DNA of 51,460 nt from contig DLAP01000025.1 of NCBI GenBank assembly GCA_002493965.1, forward strand, positions 1 through 51,460. The letters are read 5' to 3'. A program made the position numbers and the translations under genes. The stretch comes from Clostridiales bacterium UBA7044. GTDB lineage: Bacteria > Bacillota > Clostridia > Oscillospirales > Oscillospiraceae. Below, piece after piece: positions 38,630-48,266 of the stretch (positions are counted from its first letter, which is position 1; each line of letters opens with the position of its first letter). The notes beneath the pieces are model-generated. The model made no database searches, was not told the origin of the DNA, and worked only from the letters and a program-made list of their open reading frames with translations.

Positions 38630-40518
38630 TATTCTTCTGTGGTCTCCGGTTCCCCTTGGAAATTGTCAAACAGGTCGGTGGTGGAGCTTTCGCCCGGATC
38701 CTGGCCCTCCATAATTGCCGTGAACTGCTCTCCGGTCATGGATTCTCTCTCCAGCAGGAAGCCCACCACCGCATGTAGCTTCTCACTGTTTTCCGTGAGA
38801 ATCCGCTTGCAGTGGTCGTAGGCCCGGTCGATGAGTGCCTTTACCTCATCGTCGATGGTGCCCGCCACCTTTTCCGAGTAGCTCTTAGTGGTCTGGTAGT
38901 CTCTGCCGATGAACACCTCGCCCCCGTCCAGGTAGCTGACGGTGCCCAGCTTTTCACTCATACCGTACCGGGCTACCATGTCCCGGGCCAGCTTGGAGGC
39001 CCGGTCGATGTCATTGGAGGCTCCTACGGAGATGTCTCCCAGGAACAGGGCTTCCGCCACCCGGCCGCCTAAGAGAGACACGATCTGCTCATACATCTCA
39101 TTTCTCGTCAGGTTGGCGGAATCATCCTGGGGCAGATACCAGGTTGCGCCCAGGGACTGGCCCCGGGGAATGATGGTGATATGACGCACGGGGTCATGGG
39201 TGGGCAGGTTGTACATGGCAACGGCGTGACCCGCCTCGTGGATGGCCGTCTCCCGCAGATCCTTCCGGGTTTGGACCCGGCTCTTCTTGGCGGGACCTGC
39301 CGTAATCTTCATCAGGGCTTCGTTTAAGTCCTCCATGTTCAGCACCGGACGATTGGCTCGGGCTGCCATAATGGCCGCTTCGTTAAGAAGGTTGGCAAGA
39401 TCCGCTCCGGTAAAGCCCGCTGTGGCTCTGGCTACGGTTTTTAAGCGGACGCTGCCATCCAGCTTCTTATTTTTGGCATGGACCTTCAGAATCTCTTCCC
39501 GGCCCTTGACGTCAGGACGCCCCACATGGATCTGCCGGTCAAAACGGCCGGGCCGGAGCAGAGCAGGATCCAGAATGTCAGGCCGGTTGGTGGCGGCGAG
39601 GACAATGACTCCTTCCGTGCGGGAAAAGCCGTCCATTTCCACCAGCATCTGGTTCAGGGTCTGCTCCTTTTCATCGTGGCCGCCGCCCAGGCCCGAGCCC
39701 CGCTTGCGGCCCACTGCGTCAATTTCGTCAATGAAAATGATGGCCGGAGCGATTTTCTTCGCCTGCTCAAACAGATCCCGGACACGGCTGGCGCCTACGC
39801 CTACATACATTTCCACGAAATCAGAGCCGGAAATGGACAGAAACTGGACCCCAGCCTCTCCCGCTACCGCCCGGGCAAGCAGGGTCTTGCCGGTGCCCGG
39901 AGGGCCTACCAGCAAAATGCCATGGGGAATCCGGGCGCCGATCTGGGTGAATTTCTCCGGGTCTTTCAGAAAATCCACGACCTCCTGAAGCTCTTCCTTT
40001 TCCTCGTCTGCCCCGGCTACATCCTGGAAGGTGACGGTTTTGCCGTCAGGGACGCCCAGAACGGTGCGGGCCTTGCCAAAGTTTTGCAGGGGATTGCCGC
40101 CCGCATTGGCGCGGCTCATGATCATGGCCCATACAAACAGCAGAACCAGCCCCGCCAGAATCAGGGGCAGGATCAGGGAATAGGGAGAAAAGCCCTTGTC
40201 GGGGACAAAATTATAGCTTTCCAGAATGCCTTGTTCCTTCTGCTCCAGGAACAGCGCGCCCATTTCCTGGCGAAACTGGTCGGGGCTTGCCAGGCTTGCG
40301 GTGATGACCGTCTCCCCATTATAGGGGTGATACAGTTCCATTTGGATGGTATCGCTGTCCACCACGAATCGGCGCACCTGTTCCGCTTCGAACAGGGACA
40401 CAATTTCCGAATAGGGGATCCGGGTCAGCGTCTTGCTGAACAGGCCGTTAACCCAGGAAAAAATCAGCACCAGCACGACCAGATAAATTATCAAGGGTAA
40501 AAATTTTCGGTTCTTCAA
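38629..40518 (-). CDS. ftsH: ATP-dependent zinc metalloprotease FtsH
   Basis: A 629-residue membrane protease degrading misfolded and regulatory membrane and cytosolic proteins as a hexamer. Two helices (about 5-25 and 114-134) flank a small external domain. The AAA+ domain has Walker A GPPGTGKT (205-212), Walker B IIFIDEIDAVG, SRH region RPGRFDRQI. The zinc site is HEAGH (427-431), with the third ligand Asp in GASNDIDRAS. The start is TTG (40518), nine bases after AAGGAG. It follows hpt by 16 bases, the classic tilS-hpt-ftsH order. Confidence 0.98.
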   Translation of the reverse strand: MKNRKFLPLIIYLVVLVLIFSWVNGLFSKTLTRIPYSEIVSLFEAEQVRRFVVDSDTIQMELYHPYNGETVITASLASPDQFRQEMGALFLEQKEQGILESYNFVPDKGFSPYSLILPLILAGLVLLFVWAMIMSRANAGGNPLQNFGKARTVLGVPDGKTVTFQDVAGADEEKEELQEVVDFLKDPEKFTQIGARIPHGILLVGPPGTGKTLLARAVAGEAGVQFLSISGSDFVEMYVGVGASRVRDLFEQAKKIAPAIIFIDEIDAVGRKRGSGLGGGHDEKEQTLNQMLVEMDGFSRTEGVIVLAATNRPDILDPALLRPGRFDRQIHVGRPDVKGREEILKVHAKNKKLDGSVRLKTVARATAGFTGADLANLLNEAAIMAARANRPVLNMEDLNEALMKITAGPAKKSRVQTRKDLRETAIHEAGHAVAMYNLPTHDPVRHITIIPRGQSLGATWYLPQDDSANLTRNEMYEQIVSLLGGRVAEALFLGDISVGASNDIDRASKLARDMVARYGMSEKLGTVSYLDGGEVFIGRDYQTTKSYSEKVAGTIDDEVKALIDRAYDHCKRILTENSEKLHAVVGFLLERESMTGEQFTAIMEGQDPGESSTTDLFDNFQGEPETTEE

Positions 40519-40534
40519 ATCAGGGTTCTCCTTA

Positions 40535-41080
40535 TCATTTGCTGTAGACTTCCGGTTTCAGCACGCCGATAAAGGGCAGATTCCGGTACTTTTCATTGTA
40601 GTCCAGGCCATAGCCCACCACGAACTCGTTGGGGATGGTAAAGCCCACATAGTCTGCCTTCAGGGTGATCCCGGGCTTCCGGCGTTCGGGTTTATCGAGC
40701 AAGGTGCAGATCTTCAGGGAAGCGGGTTCTTTCGCCATCAGATGCTTCACCGTAAAGTCCAGGGAATTGCCGGTGTCAAAGATGTCCTCCAGAATCAGCA
40801 CATGACGGCCCTGGATATCGGCCTTCAGGTCCTGACGGACGATGGTGCGGCCCGTGGAATCGGTGCCGGAATAGGAGGACAGCCACATGAAATCCATCTG
40901 GCAGGGCACCCGGATCCTGCGGATCATGTCGGCGTAGAAGATCACCACGCCCTTGAGAACGCCTACGATCACAGGGTCCTTTCCGGCGTACTCTTTTGTG
41001 AGGATCTGGCCCAGTTCCTCAATTTTATTGTGAATCTGTTCCTCCGTGATCAGGATTCTTTCAATGTCCTGCTCCATCAT
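40535..41080 (-). CDS. hpt: Hypoxanthine (guanine) phosphoribosyltransferase
   Basis: A 181-residue purine salvage enzyme making IMP/GMP from hypoxanthine/guanine and PRPP. Motifs: GVLKGVVIFYADMIRRI, the flexible loop DFMWLSSYSG, the PRPP motif VLILEDIFDTGNSL, and the base-binding KADYVGFTIPNEFVVGYGLDYNEKYRNLPFIGVL. Its ATG overlaps the tilS stop in ATGA, and GGGAGA is just upstream. It complements xpt and the nucleoside transporters of this window. Confidence 0.97.
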   Translation of the reverse strand: MMEQDIERILITEEQIHNKIEELGQILTKEYAGKDPVIVGVLKGVVIFYADMIRRIRVPCQMDFMWLSSYSGTDSTGRTIVRQDLKADIQGRHVLILEDIFDTGNSLDFTVKHLMAKEPASLKICTLLDKPERRKPGITLKADYVGFTIPNEFVVGYGLDYNEKYRNLPFIGVLKPEVYSK

Positions 41081-42360
41081 ATTCTCTCTCCCTTATCATC
41101 TAGTTTTAGAAACCGGACGGTGCAGGCAGGCAGCGCTTTGGCCGTCCTGTCCACATCGGCGCCGATGGAATATACACCCAAAATCCCCCGGTCATCCTGC
41201 AATACCGGAAGATGGTCCCGGTCCGACGCCGGAATTTTGTGATCAATCAGCAGTTTTTTCAGGCTTTTTCTGCCGCCGGGCAGCCGGATGACGTCTCCTG
41301 ACTGCCGCCGCCTGAGGATCAGGTCCCCCTGGGGTACAACGGTGAACACGTCCCGGGTGTTGACGATTTTCTCCGCCGGTTCGCAGACCACCCGATAGCC
41401 CGGGATTCGGGCTTCTCCGGGGCAGGGGAGGCAGGTTTCCATCAATGGGGCCTGTTCCACCACAGGGACCAGACGGTCATATACTCTCCCGATGACTACA
41501 CCCTCCGAAAACCGGGTTTTCGCGGAGGGCTTCTGAGAAAACAGCAGGGCGTTGGTTTCTTCCAGCTGGACGGTCCCCGGCTCCGTCACACCCCATTCCT
41601 TTAACAGCCGCTCCAGCACCCGGTAGCGCAGGGCCTTGGGCATCTGCCGAAGCTCCGTCACCGAGGGCGTTTCCGCAAAGCACGCCTGGCCGGATAAATA
41701 AGCTTCATCCTCCCGCAGGGAGAGGGCCATCCGGGACAGGTTTTCGGAAAAACGGGGGTTTTCCGCTTTCAGCAGGGGCATCACATGATGCCGCAGGCGG
41801 TTTCTCAGAAAATCGTCGCCTTCATTGGAGCTGTCCTCTACATGGGGCAGGCCCCACTCATCCAGAAACGCTTCCACCTCCTGCCGGGTGATCCCCAGCA
41901 TGGGGCGGATGATCCTGCCCTGGACCGGAGCAATGCCCCCCAAGCCTTTCAACCCCGTGCCTCTGACCAAATGCATCAGCACCGTCTCCGCATTATCATC
42001 CGCCGTATGGGCGGTGGCAATCTTTCCGGGGAGGGTTTCCAAAAAAGCATACCGGGCTTCCCGGGCAGCGGCCTCCAGGCCCTTTTTTCCCGCTTTTACC
42101 TCTCCGCAGCCAACGTGAAGGGGAATATCATATTGGTCGCAGAAGGTCCGGACGAATGTTTCGTCCCGCCGGGACTCCTCCCCCCGAAGCTGGTGGTTAA
42201 AGTGGGCCGCTTCCAGGTGGATTCCCAGTTTTTCCCGGTTCAGGTAAAAGGCAAACAGCATAGCAATGGAATCCGCTCCGCCGGACACGGCGCAGACAAG
42301 GGTTTCTCCCGGCTCTGTAAGGTCCCGTCCCAAATTCGTCCAGAGCGCCTTATTCCACAT
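41077..42360 (-). CDS. tilS: tRNA(Ile)-lysidine synthase
   Basis: A 427-residue enzyme attaching lysine to C34 of the AUA-reading tRNA-Ile, using ATP. The N-type ATPase PP-loop is VSGGADSIAML (SGGADS, 26-31), with AAHFNHQLRGEESRRDE, TAHTADDNAETVLMHLVRGTGLKGLGGI and the C-terminal domain containing LPGGRKSLKKLLIDHKIP. The ATG at 42360 follows GGGAG; the frame open to 42381 is longer than needed. It overlaps the end of dnaB by 11 bases and hpt by four, so the operon is tightly coupled. Confidence 0.96.
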   Translation of the reverse strand: MWNKALWTNLGRDLTEPGETLVCAVSGGADSIAMLFAFYLNREKLGIHLEAAHFNHQLRGEESRRDETFVRTFCDQYDIPLHVGCGEVKAGKKGLEAAAREARYAFLETLPGKIATAHTADDNAETVLMHLVRGTGLKGLGGIAPVQGRIIRPMLGITRQEVEAFLDEWGLPHVEDSSNEGDDFLRNRLRHHVMPLLKAENPRFSENLSRMALSLREDEAYLSGQACFAETPSVTELRQMPKALRYRVLERLLKEWGVTEPGTVQLEETNALLFSQKPSAKTRFSEGVVIGRVYDRLVPVVEQAPLMETCLPCPGEARIPGYRVVCEPAEKIVNTRDVFTVVPQGDLILRRRQSGDVIRLPGGRKSLKKLLIDHKIPASDRDHLPVLQDDRGILGVYSIGADVDRTAKALPACTVRFLKLDDKGERI

Positions 42361-43693
42361 GCTTCCACTCCCGGTCGGCAAAGGTCTGGAACTGGCCGAT
42401 CCATTGCATCTTCACTGCACCGGTCTCGCCGTGACGATTTTTCGCCACAATGCACTCGGCTACACCCTTATCCTCCGTATTGGGATTGTAGTATTCGTCC
42501 CGGTACAGGAACATGACGCTGTCTGCGTCCTGCTCGATGGCGCCGGATTCCCGCAGGTCGGACAGAATAGGCCGTTTGTCGGTGCGGCTCTCCACTGCAC
42601 GGCTCAGCTGGCTCAGGCAGACCACGGGAACGTTCAGTTCCTTGGCCATGATTTTCAGGGAACGGGAGATTTCACCGACCACCACAACACGGTTATCGTT
42701 GTTTTTTCCGTAGCCGGAGCCTTGCATCAGCTGGAGGTAGTCGATGATTACCAGCCCCAGGTTGTCCAGGCGGCGGCACTTGGCGTTGATATCCGCCACG
42801 GTGATGGAGGGGTTATCGTCAATGCGGATGTCTGTTTGGCTCAGAGCGGCGGAGGCCATGCACAGCTTGGTCCACTCCTCCTCGCTGAGCTTACCGGTGA
42901 CAAGCTTTTGCAGTTCAATAAAGCTCTCGCTGGCAAGTAATCGCATGGCAAGCTGCTCCCGGGACATTTCCAGGTTGAAAATGGCTACGGTCTTTTTGTA
43001 TTTTTTCGCCACGCTGACCCCGATGTTCAGGGCGAAGGCGGATTTGCCCATGGCAGGGCGGGCGGCGATCAGCAGCAGGTCCGATTTGTTCAGACCGTTG
43101 ATCTTCCGGTCCAGGTCCTGCAAACCCGTGGAAAGGCCGGGAATCAGGGAATCCGACTGGGCAAGCTCTGTCAGCCGGTCAAAGACCCGGTGGAGGGTGG
43201 TGCCGATATGCTCCAGACTGTCCCCCCGCTCGCCCTTGCGCAGAGCGTAGATCTTCTTCTCGGCGGACTCCAGCATTTCCGCCGGGGTACCCACCTCTTC
43301 GCTGACCATTTCGGTGATGTCCGTGGCCGCCTGATTGAGGGACCGGAGCATGGCCTTGTCCCGGACGATGTTCGCATAGCGAACTGCGTTGGCAGCGGTG
43401 GGGGTGATCTCCATGAGCTGGAGAATGTAGTCCCGGGAATTGTCGTGGTGATAGCCCAGCTCCTTTAGCTTATCCAGCACCGTCACTGGGTCAATGGTTT
43501 GGGAGAAATTGAACATGGTGTAGATTGCCTCATAGATCTCCCGGTTCTGCTGGAGGTAGAAGTCCTCCGGCGTCACCACGCCCACCACATCGGTTATGCA
43601 CCGACTGTCGATGAGGATGGAACCTAAGACCGCCTGCTCCGCTTCCAGAGACTGGGGCTGCTGCCGGGATAAAAGCTGGTCATCCATTGCCAT
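42350..43693 (-). CDS. dnaB: Replicative DNA helicase DnaB
   Basis: A 447-residue hexameric 5'-3' helicase of the replication fork (called DnaC in Bacillus). The N-terminal domain begins PQSLEAEQAVLGSILID, and the RecA-like domain has Walker A ARPAMGKS (211-218), followed by AFALNIGVSVA. VIIDYLQLM is the Walker B, and QLSRAVESRTDKRPILSDLRESGAIEQDAD is the signature. No intein is present. The SD GGAGAG precedes the ATG. It sits between rplI and tilS. Confidence 0.98.
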   Translation of the reverse strand: MAMDDQLLSRQQPQSLEAEQAVLGSILIDSRCITDVVGVVTPEDFYLQQNREIYEAIYTMFNFSQTIDPVTVLDKLKELGYHHDNSRDYILQLMEITPTAANAVRYANIVRDKAMLRSLNQAATDITEMVSEEVGTPAEMLESAEKKIYALRKGERGDSLEHIGTTLHRVFDRLTELAQSDSLIPGLSTGLQDLDRKINGLNKSDLLLIAARPAMGKSAFALNIGVSVAKKYKKTVAIFNLEMSREQLAMRLLASESFIELQKLVTGKLSEEEWTKLCMASAALSQTDIRIDDNPSITVADINAKCRRLDNLGLVIIDYLQLMQGSGYGKNNDNRVVVVGEISRSLKIMAKELNVPVVCLSQLSRAVESRTDKRPILSDLRESGAIEQDADSVMFLYRDEYYNPNTEDKGVAECIVAKNRHGETGAVKMQWIGQFQTFADREWKHVE

Positions 43694-43743
43694 GATTCTC
43701 TCTCCTTTCTTTGTATGCTTTCAGGTTCTGCGGTTCAGATGTT

Positions 43744-44187
43744 TCAGGCTTCCTCAATCTTCACCGTCAGCGGGGCAGTAATTTCGTAGCCCAGCTTGCA
43801 GGCGACGGTATAGGTGCCCACGTTCTTGATGGGCTCTGCAATGGCGATTTTCCGCTTGTCCAGCTGGATGCCTTTTTTTGCCAGGGCATCGGCGATTTCC
43901 TGGTTGGTCACGGAACCAAAGAGCCGGCCCGCACCGCCGCCCTTACAGGTGACGGTAACGGTCATCTCCCGAAGCTGCTTGGCAGTGGCCATGGCCTCCG
44001 CCTTCTCCCGGGCAATTCGCTCCTGGGTGGCCTTGTCGTTCATGCGCATGGTATTCACCGCGTCGGCGGTTGCCTCAATGGCAATCTTCCGGGGCAGCAT
44101 AAAGTTCCGGGCGTAGCCGTCGGAAACCTCCAGCATCTGGCCCTTCTTGCCCTTGCCCTTCACATCCTGCAATAAAATCACTTTCAT
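43744..44187 (-). CDS. rplI: 50S ribosomal protein L9
   Basis: A 147-residue protein binding 23S rRNA at the L1 stalk base. It begins MKVILLQDVKGKGKKGQMLEVSDGYARNFMLPRKIA, the L9 signature, then the long connecting helix (about 40-80) and the C-terminal domain (GRLFGSVTNQEIADALAKKGIQLDKRKI). AAGGAG is eight bases before the ATG. gdpP-rplI-dnaB order is conserved in Firmicutes. Confidence 0.98.
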   Translation of the reverse strand: MKVILLQDVKGKGKKGQMLEVSDGYARNFMLPRKIAIEATADAVNTMRMNDKATQERIAREKAEAMATAKQLREMTVTVTCKGGGAGRLFGSVTNQEIADALAKKGIQLDKRKIAIAEPIKNVGTYTVACKLGYEITAPLTVKIEEA

Positions 44188-44234
44188 ATGTTACACTCCT
44201 TCTGCTCACCGGGAACACCCGGGATGACGAAATT

Positions 44235-46211
44235 TTATTCCTCGTAGAACTTCTCAATAGATGCCAGCAGAGCGTCCAGGGCGTCCTTCACGCTGACATT
44301 TTTCATCTGCGCTCCTGCCGTGGCCGCGTTTCCGCCGCCGCCCAGGCTTTCCAGAATCACCTGCACATTGGCAGAGCCAATGCTTCTGGCGGAGATAATC
44401 ACCTGATCCCCGTCGGGGTACATAACGAAGGAGGCGGTAATGCCGGAAATATTCAGCAGTTCATCCGCCGCCTGGGCAGCCAGAATCCGGGTGGTAGTGG
44501 TATTCAGGGCCGCAATGGCAATCTCTCCCCGGTACAGCCGGGAGGACTTGATGATCTGGTATTTTGCCATGGTCTCCTGGAAGTCGTTTTGCAGCAGCTT
44601 CTTCACTTCCGTGGTGTCCGCCCCCAGCCGCTGGAGGGCTGCCGCCGCCTCAAAGGTCCGGTCGCCGGTGCGGACGTTGAAGAATTTGGTGTCCAGGCAG
44701 ATGCCCGCAAGCAGAGCCTTGGCCTCGATGGGCAGCACGTCCTGCTTCTCCACGCTGTACAGCAGCATTTCCGTCACCAGTTCCGCGGCGGAGGAGGCAT
44801 AGGTCTCATGCAGCGAAACTACCACAGGGCTGATATAATCCGCCGCCCGGCGGTGATGATCCACCACGCACACCTTGGAAATGGCGTCCAGTAAGGGCTT
44901 GCACTCCACCTGATCCGGCCGGTTGGTATCTACCACAATGAGGATGCTGTGATTGTCCGCCATGAGTAAGGCGTCCTGGCCGGTGATGAACACGTCCCGG
45001 TACTGAGGAACCGCTTCGATCTCCCCAATGAGCCGTTCCGCCGCGTTCTGGTTCCGGTCGATGACGATATTCGCCTTTTTTCCCTTCTTCCGGCACAGAC
45101 AGCAGATGCCCACCGCCGCGCCTACCGCGTCCAGATCCGCGTTTTTGTGGCCCATGATAAACACATGGCCGCTCTGGCCGATGAGCTCCATCAAAGAGTT
45201 GGCCGTAATCCGGGAGCGGACCTTGCTGCCATAGCTGGCCTCCGTGCTGCGGCCGCCGTAGAAGGCAAAGTTGAACCGGTCTTTAATGACCGCCTGGTCG
45301 CCGCCTCGGCTCAGGGCCATTTCAATGCCCAGAGACGCAAAATTATAGCCCTCCTCAAAGGTTTCCCCGTCCACGCCCAGACCGATGGAAATGGAGGCAG
45401 GCAGCCCCGAAGGCGCGGTGATCTCATGGATGCTCTCCAGGAGGGAGAACTTGTCCTCCTTGGCCCGCTGCAGGTCCCGCTTTTCAAACAGGAACAGGTA
45501 GCGGTTCCGCTCCAGCTTCCGCAGCAGTCCACTATAGCCATCTGCCCATTCGGTGATGGCGTCGCCCAGCTTGGCGTTCAGGGAGGAGATGGCATTTTCC
45601 GTCAGGTTCTTAGTCATTTCCTCATAGTTGTCAATGAGGATCACGGCAACCACCGGACGGGAGCGGATATACTCATCCCGGACCTGGTACAGCTCCGTCA
45701 GGTCGCTGAAATACAAGGCTCCCAGCATGGTGCCCTTGTGGTCCTCCGCCCGAATTACGGTGCCGTAGACCCGGTAGCGCCTGCCGTTCAGACTCACATC
45801 CGTGGGGCACTCTGTCTTTCCGGAGGCCAGCCAGTCCGTCTGAAAGTCCGGAAAAATCTCCTCCAGGCTCTGCTCGATCATGGAGTCGGCGTAGCCGGTC
45901 AGCTCACTGAACCGGTGGTTTGCCCAGATGACCCCGTTGTCTCCCAGCCGGATCAGCACCGCAGGCAGGGGACTCTCCCCCTGGGAGGTGGCCTCCATGG
46001 TGCCCTCCGCCGAGCGCATAAATTGCTGAATCTGCCGGTCCCGGTAGTGCCGGTTTACCATATACAGCATAAACATCAGCAGCGTCATGGAGGTTTCCGC
46101 CGCTGCCAGCCAGTAATGCTCCTCCAGCAGCGCCGCGGCGCAGAACGCCGCCATGACGAAAAAATACATTCCCATTCCGGGCTGCAGGAGCCTTCCCAAT
46201 TTCCTTTTCAT
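44235..46211 (-). CDS. gdpP: Cyclic-di-AMP phosphodiesterase GdpP (PAS-GGDEF-like-DHH)
   Basis: A 658-residue membrane enzyme hydrolysing c-di-AMP to pApA, tuning potassium and wall homeostasis. Two N-terminal helices (about 13-52) are followed by a PAS domain (about 85-165), a degenerate GGDEF-like domain (about 170-300) and the catalytic DHH/DHHA1 part. MGHKNADLDAVG (353-364) and VVDHHRRA (DHH at 451-453) are the metal motifs; GGGGNAATAG (624-633) ends DHHA1. The ATG at 46211 follows GGGAGG; the TTG at 46247 lacks an SD. It heads the operon gdpP-rplI-dnaB-tilS-hpt-ftsH. Confidence 0.95.
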   Translation of the reverse strand: MKRKLGRLLQPGMGMYFFVMAAFCAAALLEEHYWLAAAETSMTLLMFMLYMVNRHYRDRQIQQFMRSAEGTMEATSQGESPLPAVLIRLGDNGVIWANHRFSELTGYADSMIEQSLEEIFPDFQTDWLASGKTECPTDVSLNGRRYRVYGTVIRAEDHKGTMLGALYFSDLTELYQVRDEYIRSRPVVAVILIDNYEEMTKNLTENAISSLNAKLGDAITEWADGYSGLLRKLERNRYLFLFEKRDLQRAKEDKFSLLESIHEITAPSGLPASISIGLGVDGETFEEGYNFASLGIEMALSRGGDQAVIKDRFNFAFYGGRSTEASYGSKVRSRITANSLMELIGQSGHVFIMGHKNADLDAVGAAVGICCLCRKKGKKANIVIDRNQNAAERLIGEIEAVPQYRDVFITGQDALLMADNHSILIVVDTNRPDQVECKPLLDAISKVCVVDHHRRAADYISPVVVSLHETYASSAAELVTEMLLYSVEKQDVLPIEAKALLAGICLDTKFFNVRTGDRTFEAAAALQRLGADTTEVKKLLQNDFQETMAKYQIIKSSRLYRGEIAIAALNTTTTRILAAQAADELLNISGITASFVMYPDGDQVIISARSIGSANVQVILESLGGGGNAATAGAQMKNVSVKDALDALLASIEKFYEE

Positions 46212-46264
46212 CCCAGTCCTCCCGTACCGCCGTTTTTCTTCTCTCAAACCATACTATACCCGCC

Positions 46265-46293
46265 ATTATAGCAAATCCATCCAAATCCTGCAA
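46265..46293 (-). promoter_or_regulatory. Promoter of the gdpP-ftsH operon
   Basis: Minus strand: -35 TTGCAG (46293-46288), 17-base spacer ending TGC, -10 TATAAT (46270-46265). Divergent from the rnjA promoter; together they explain the 337-base gap 46212-46548. Confidence 0.8.
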
Positions 46294-46357
46294 CTGGTTT
46301 TCCTGGATTTCCGTAAAAAACCATCCTAAAAAAATGGTATACTTTTCGGCTCTTTTG

Positions 46358-46366
46358 TGTTATAAT
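46358..46366 (+). promoter_or_regulatory. Extended -10 promoter of the RNase J gene
   Basis: TGT-TATAAT (46358-46366) without a clear -35. It leaves a leader of about 175 bases, beginning with a CTGGGG / CCCCAG hairpin (about 46380-46399). Confidence 0.55.
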
Positions 46367-46507
46367 AACTTCGATGGCGCTGGGGTGGGCTTTCCCCAGG
46401 CAGTGAAAACGTGGTTTTCCCACTACAAAAAAGAAAAAGACGCAGGCACATTCTCCCGGGAACGGCGATACAGGGCTGGTTTTTGGGCGAAGTGGCTGCT
46501 GGTTTTG

Positions 46508-46528
46508 TTATGTAAAAAATTTACATAA
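46508..46528 (+). promoter_or_regulatory. Perfect leader hairpin/dyad just upstream of the RNase J SD
   Basis: TTATGTAAA-AAA-TTTACATAA, a perfect 9-bp stem ending six bases before AAAGGAG. It may influence translation or turnover of the RNase J mRNA, or be a protein-binding dyad. Confidence 0.6.
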
Positions 46529-46548
46529 TCTCGAAAGGAGTATTTTAT

Positions 46549-48204
46549 TTGGCAGAAAAACTAAGAATTATTCCCCTTGGGGGCTTAGACGAGATCGGCA
46601 AGAACTGCACCGCCCTGGAATACGGCAAGGACATGATCGTGGTTGACTGCGGCGTGGGCTTCCCTGAGGAAGATATGTACGGCGTGGATTTGGTGATCCC
46701 CGACTTTTCCTATCTGGTGGCCAATCAGAAGAAGCTGCGGGGTATGTTCATTACCCACGGCCACGAGGATCACATCGGTTCCATCCCCTATGCCATGCAG
46801 CAGATCAGCTGTCCCATTCACGGCACCGCCATGACCAACGGACTCATTAAATTAAAACTGGAAGAGCACAGGCTTTCCGATAAGGTCAAGCTCATCACCC
46901 ACAAGCCCGGTGACGTGGTAAAAGCCGGCTGCTTTACCGTGGAATTTATCCATGTCAACCATTCTATTGCCGACGCGGTGGCCTTTGCCATCAAGACCCC
47001 GGTTGGCACCGTCGTCTTCACCGGCGACTTCAAGATCGATCCCACCGCGAAAGACGGCATGATGGATCTGGCCCGGCTGGGCGAACTCGGCACCCAGGGT
47101 GTTCTGGCCCTGCTGTGCGACTCCACCAATGTAGAGCGGGTGGGCTATACCCCCAGCGAAAATCTGGTGGCGGAAAGCCTGGACCGGCAGTTTAAGAACT
47201 GCGACAAGCGGATCATCGTTACCACCTTCGCCTCCAATATGCATCGGATCCAGTCCATCCTGGCCACTGCCCAGCGCTATGGCCGGAAGGTGGCTGTCAC
47301 CGGGCGGAGCATGGAGAATATGCTGAAGGTGGCCCAGGAGCTGGGCTATCTGAAGGTGAAACCCGGCACCATCGTGGACATTGCCTCCATTAAGAGCCTG
47401 CCCAAGAACAAGGTGGTCATCGTGTCCACCGGCTCCCAGGGAGAAAATATGTCCGCCCTGTACCGGATGGCATTCAACACCCATAAGCAGGTGGAGGTGA
47501 CATCCGACGACCGGATCATCATTTCCGCCTCCGCCATTCCCGGCAACGAAAAGGCCATCTCCCGGATCATTAACGAACTGTACCGGAAGGGCGCCGACGT
47601 GGTTTACGAGAAGAGCGAGGGGCTCCACGTCTCCGGTCACGCCTGTCAGGAGGAACTGAAGATCATCCACGGTCTGGTAAAGCCCAAGTTCTTCATTCCC
47701 CTCCACGGCGAGCAGCGGCATTTGCAGCTGCACAGCAAGCTGGCCCAGTCCATGGGCATGAACCCCAAGAACATCTTCATCGGAGAAATCGGTTCTGTCT
47801 TTGAGTTTAGCGGCAAAACCTGCAAGCTGAAGGAAACCGTTCCCGCCGGCAAGGTCTTTGTGGACGGCAGCGGCGTGGGCGACGTGGGCAGCGTGGTGCT
47901 GCGGGACCGGAAGCACCTGGCCGAGGACGGCATGATTGTGGTCTGTGTGAACTTAAGCGCCGAGGACGGCAGCGTGATCACAGGGCCGGATATCATCACC
48001 AGAGGCTTCATCTACGTCAAGGAATCCGAGGAGCTGATGGATTCCCTGCAAAGCGTTGCCATGGAGGCCATCGACCGCTGCCAGCGCAAGCACGTCCGGG
48101 ATTGGTCTTCCATCAAATCCGCCATCAAGAACGATTTGAGCGGCTACCTGTATAAGACCACCAAGCGCAATCCCATGATCCTGCCCGTCATTTCCGAAAT
48201 CTAA
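46549..48204 (+). CDS. rnjA: Ribonuclease J
   Basis: A 551-residue metallo-beta-lactamase/beta-CASP nuclease with endo- and 5'-exonuclease activity, central to mRNA decay and rRNA maturation in Gram-positives. It starts LRIIPLGGLDEIGKN; the zinc motif is THGHEDHIG (HGHEDH, 70-75), then VNHSIADAVAFAI and FTGDFKIDPT. The beta-CASP part has FASNMHRIQSI, VSTGSQGE, ISASAIPGNE and LHVSGHACQEELK, with FIPLHGEQRHL after it. The start is TTG at 46549, eight bases after AAAGGAG. J1 and J2 cannot be told apart with certainty; the symbol is by similarity. Confidence 0.95.
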   Translation: MAEKLRIIPLGGLDEIGKNCTALEYGKDMIVVDCGVGFPEEDMYGVDLVIPDFSYLVANQKKLRGMFITHGHEDHIGSIPYAMQQISCPIHGTAMTNGLIKLKLEEHRLSDKVKLITHKPGDVVKAGCFTVEFIHVNHSIADAVAFAIKTPVGTVVFTGDFKIDPTAKDGMMDLARLGELGTQGVLALLCDSTNVERVGYTPSENLVAESLDRQFKNCDKRIIVTTFASNMHRIQSILATAQRYGRKVAVTGRSMENMLKVAQELGYLKVKPGTIVDIASIKSLPKNKVVIVSTGSQGENMSALYRMAFNTHKQVEVTSDDRIIISASAIPGNEKAISRIINELYRKGADVVYEKSEGLHVSGHACQEELKIIHGLVKPKFFIPLHGEQRHLQLHSKLAQSMGMNPKNIFIGEIGSVFEFSGKTCKLKETVPAGKVFVDGSGVGDVGSVVLRDRKHLAEDGMIVVCVNLSAEDGSVITGPDIITRGFIYVKESEELMDSLQSVAMEAIDRCQRKHVRDWSSIKSAIKNDLSGYLYKTTKRNPMILPVISEI

Positions 48205-48208
48205 ACGT

Positions 48209-48238
48209 GAAGCCGCCCAAATCCGGGCGGCTTCCTAC
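48209..48238 (+). terminator. Terminator after the RNase J gene
   Basis: GAAGCCGCCC / GGGCGGCTTC, perfect 10-bp stem with a 6-base loop. The T-tail is weak (CTACTATAAATA), so some read-through into the next gene is likely. Confidence 0.7.
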
Positions 48239-48266
48239 TATAAATATACATAATTGCGAGGCACCT

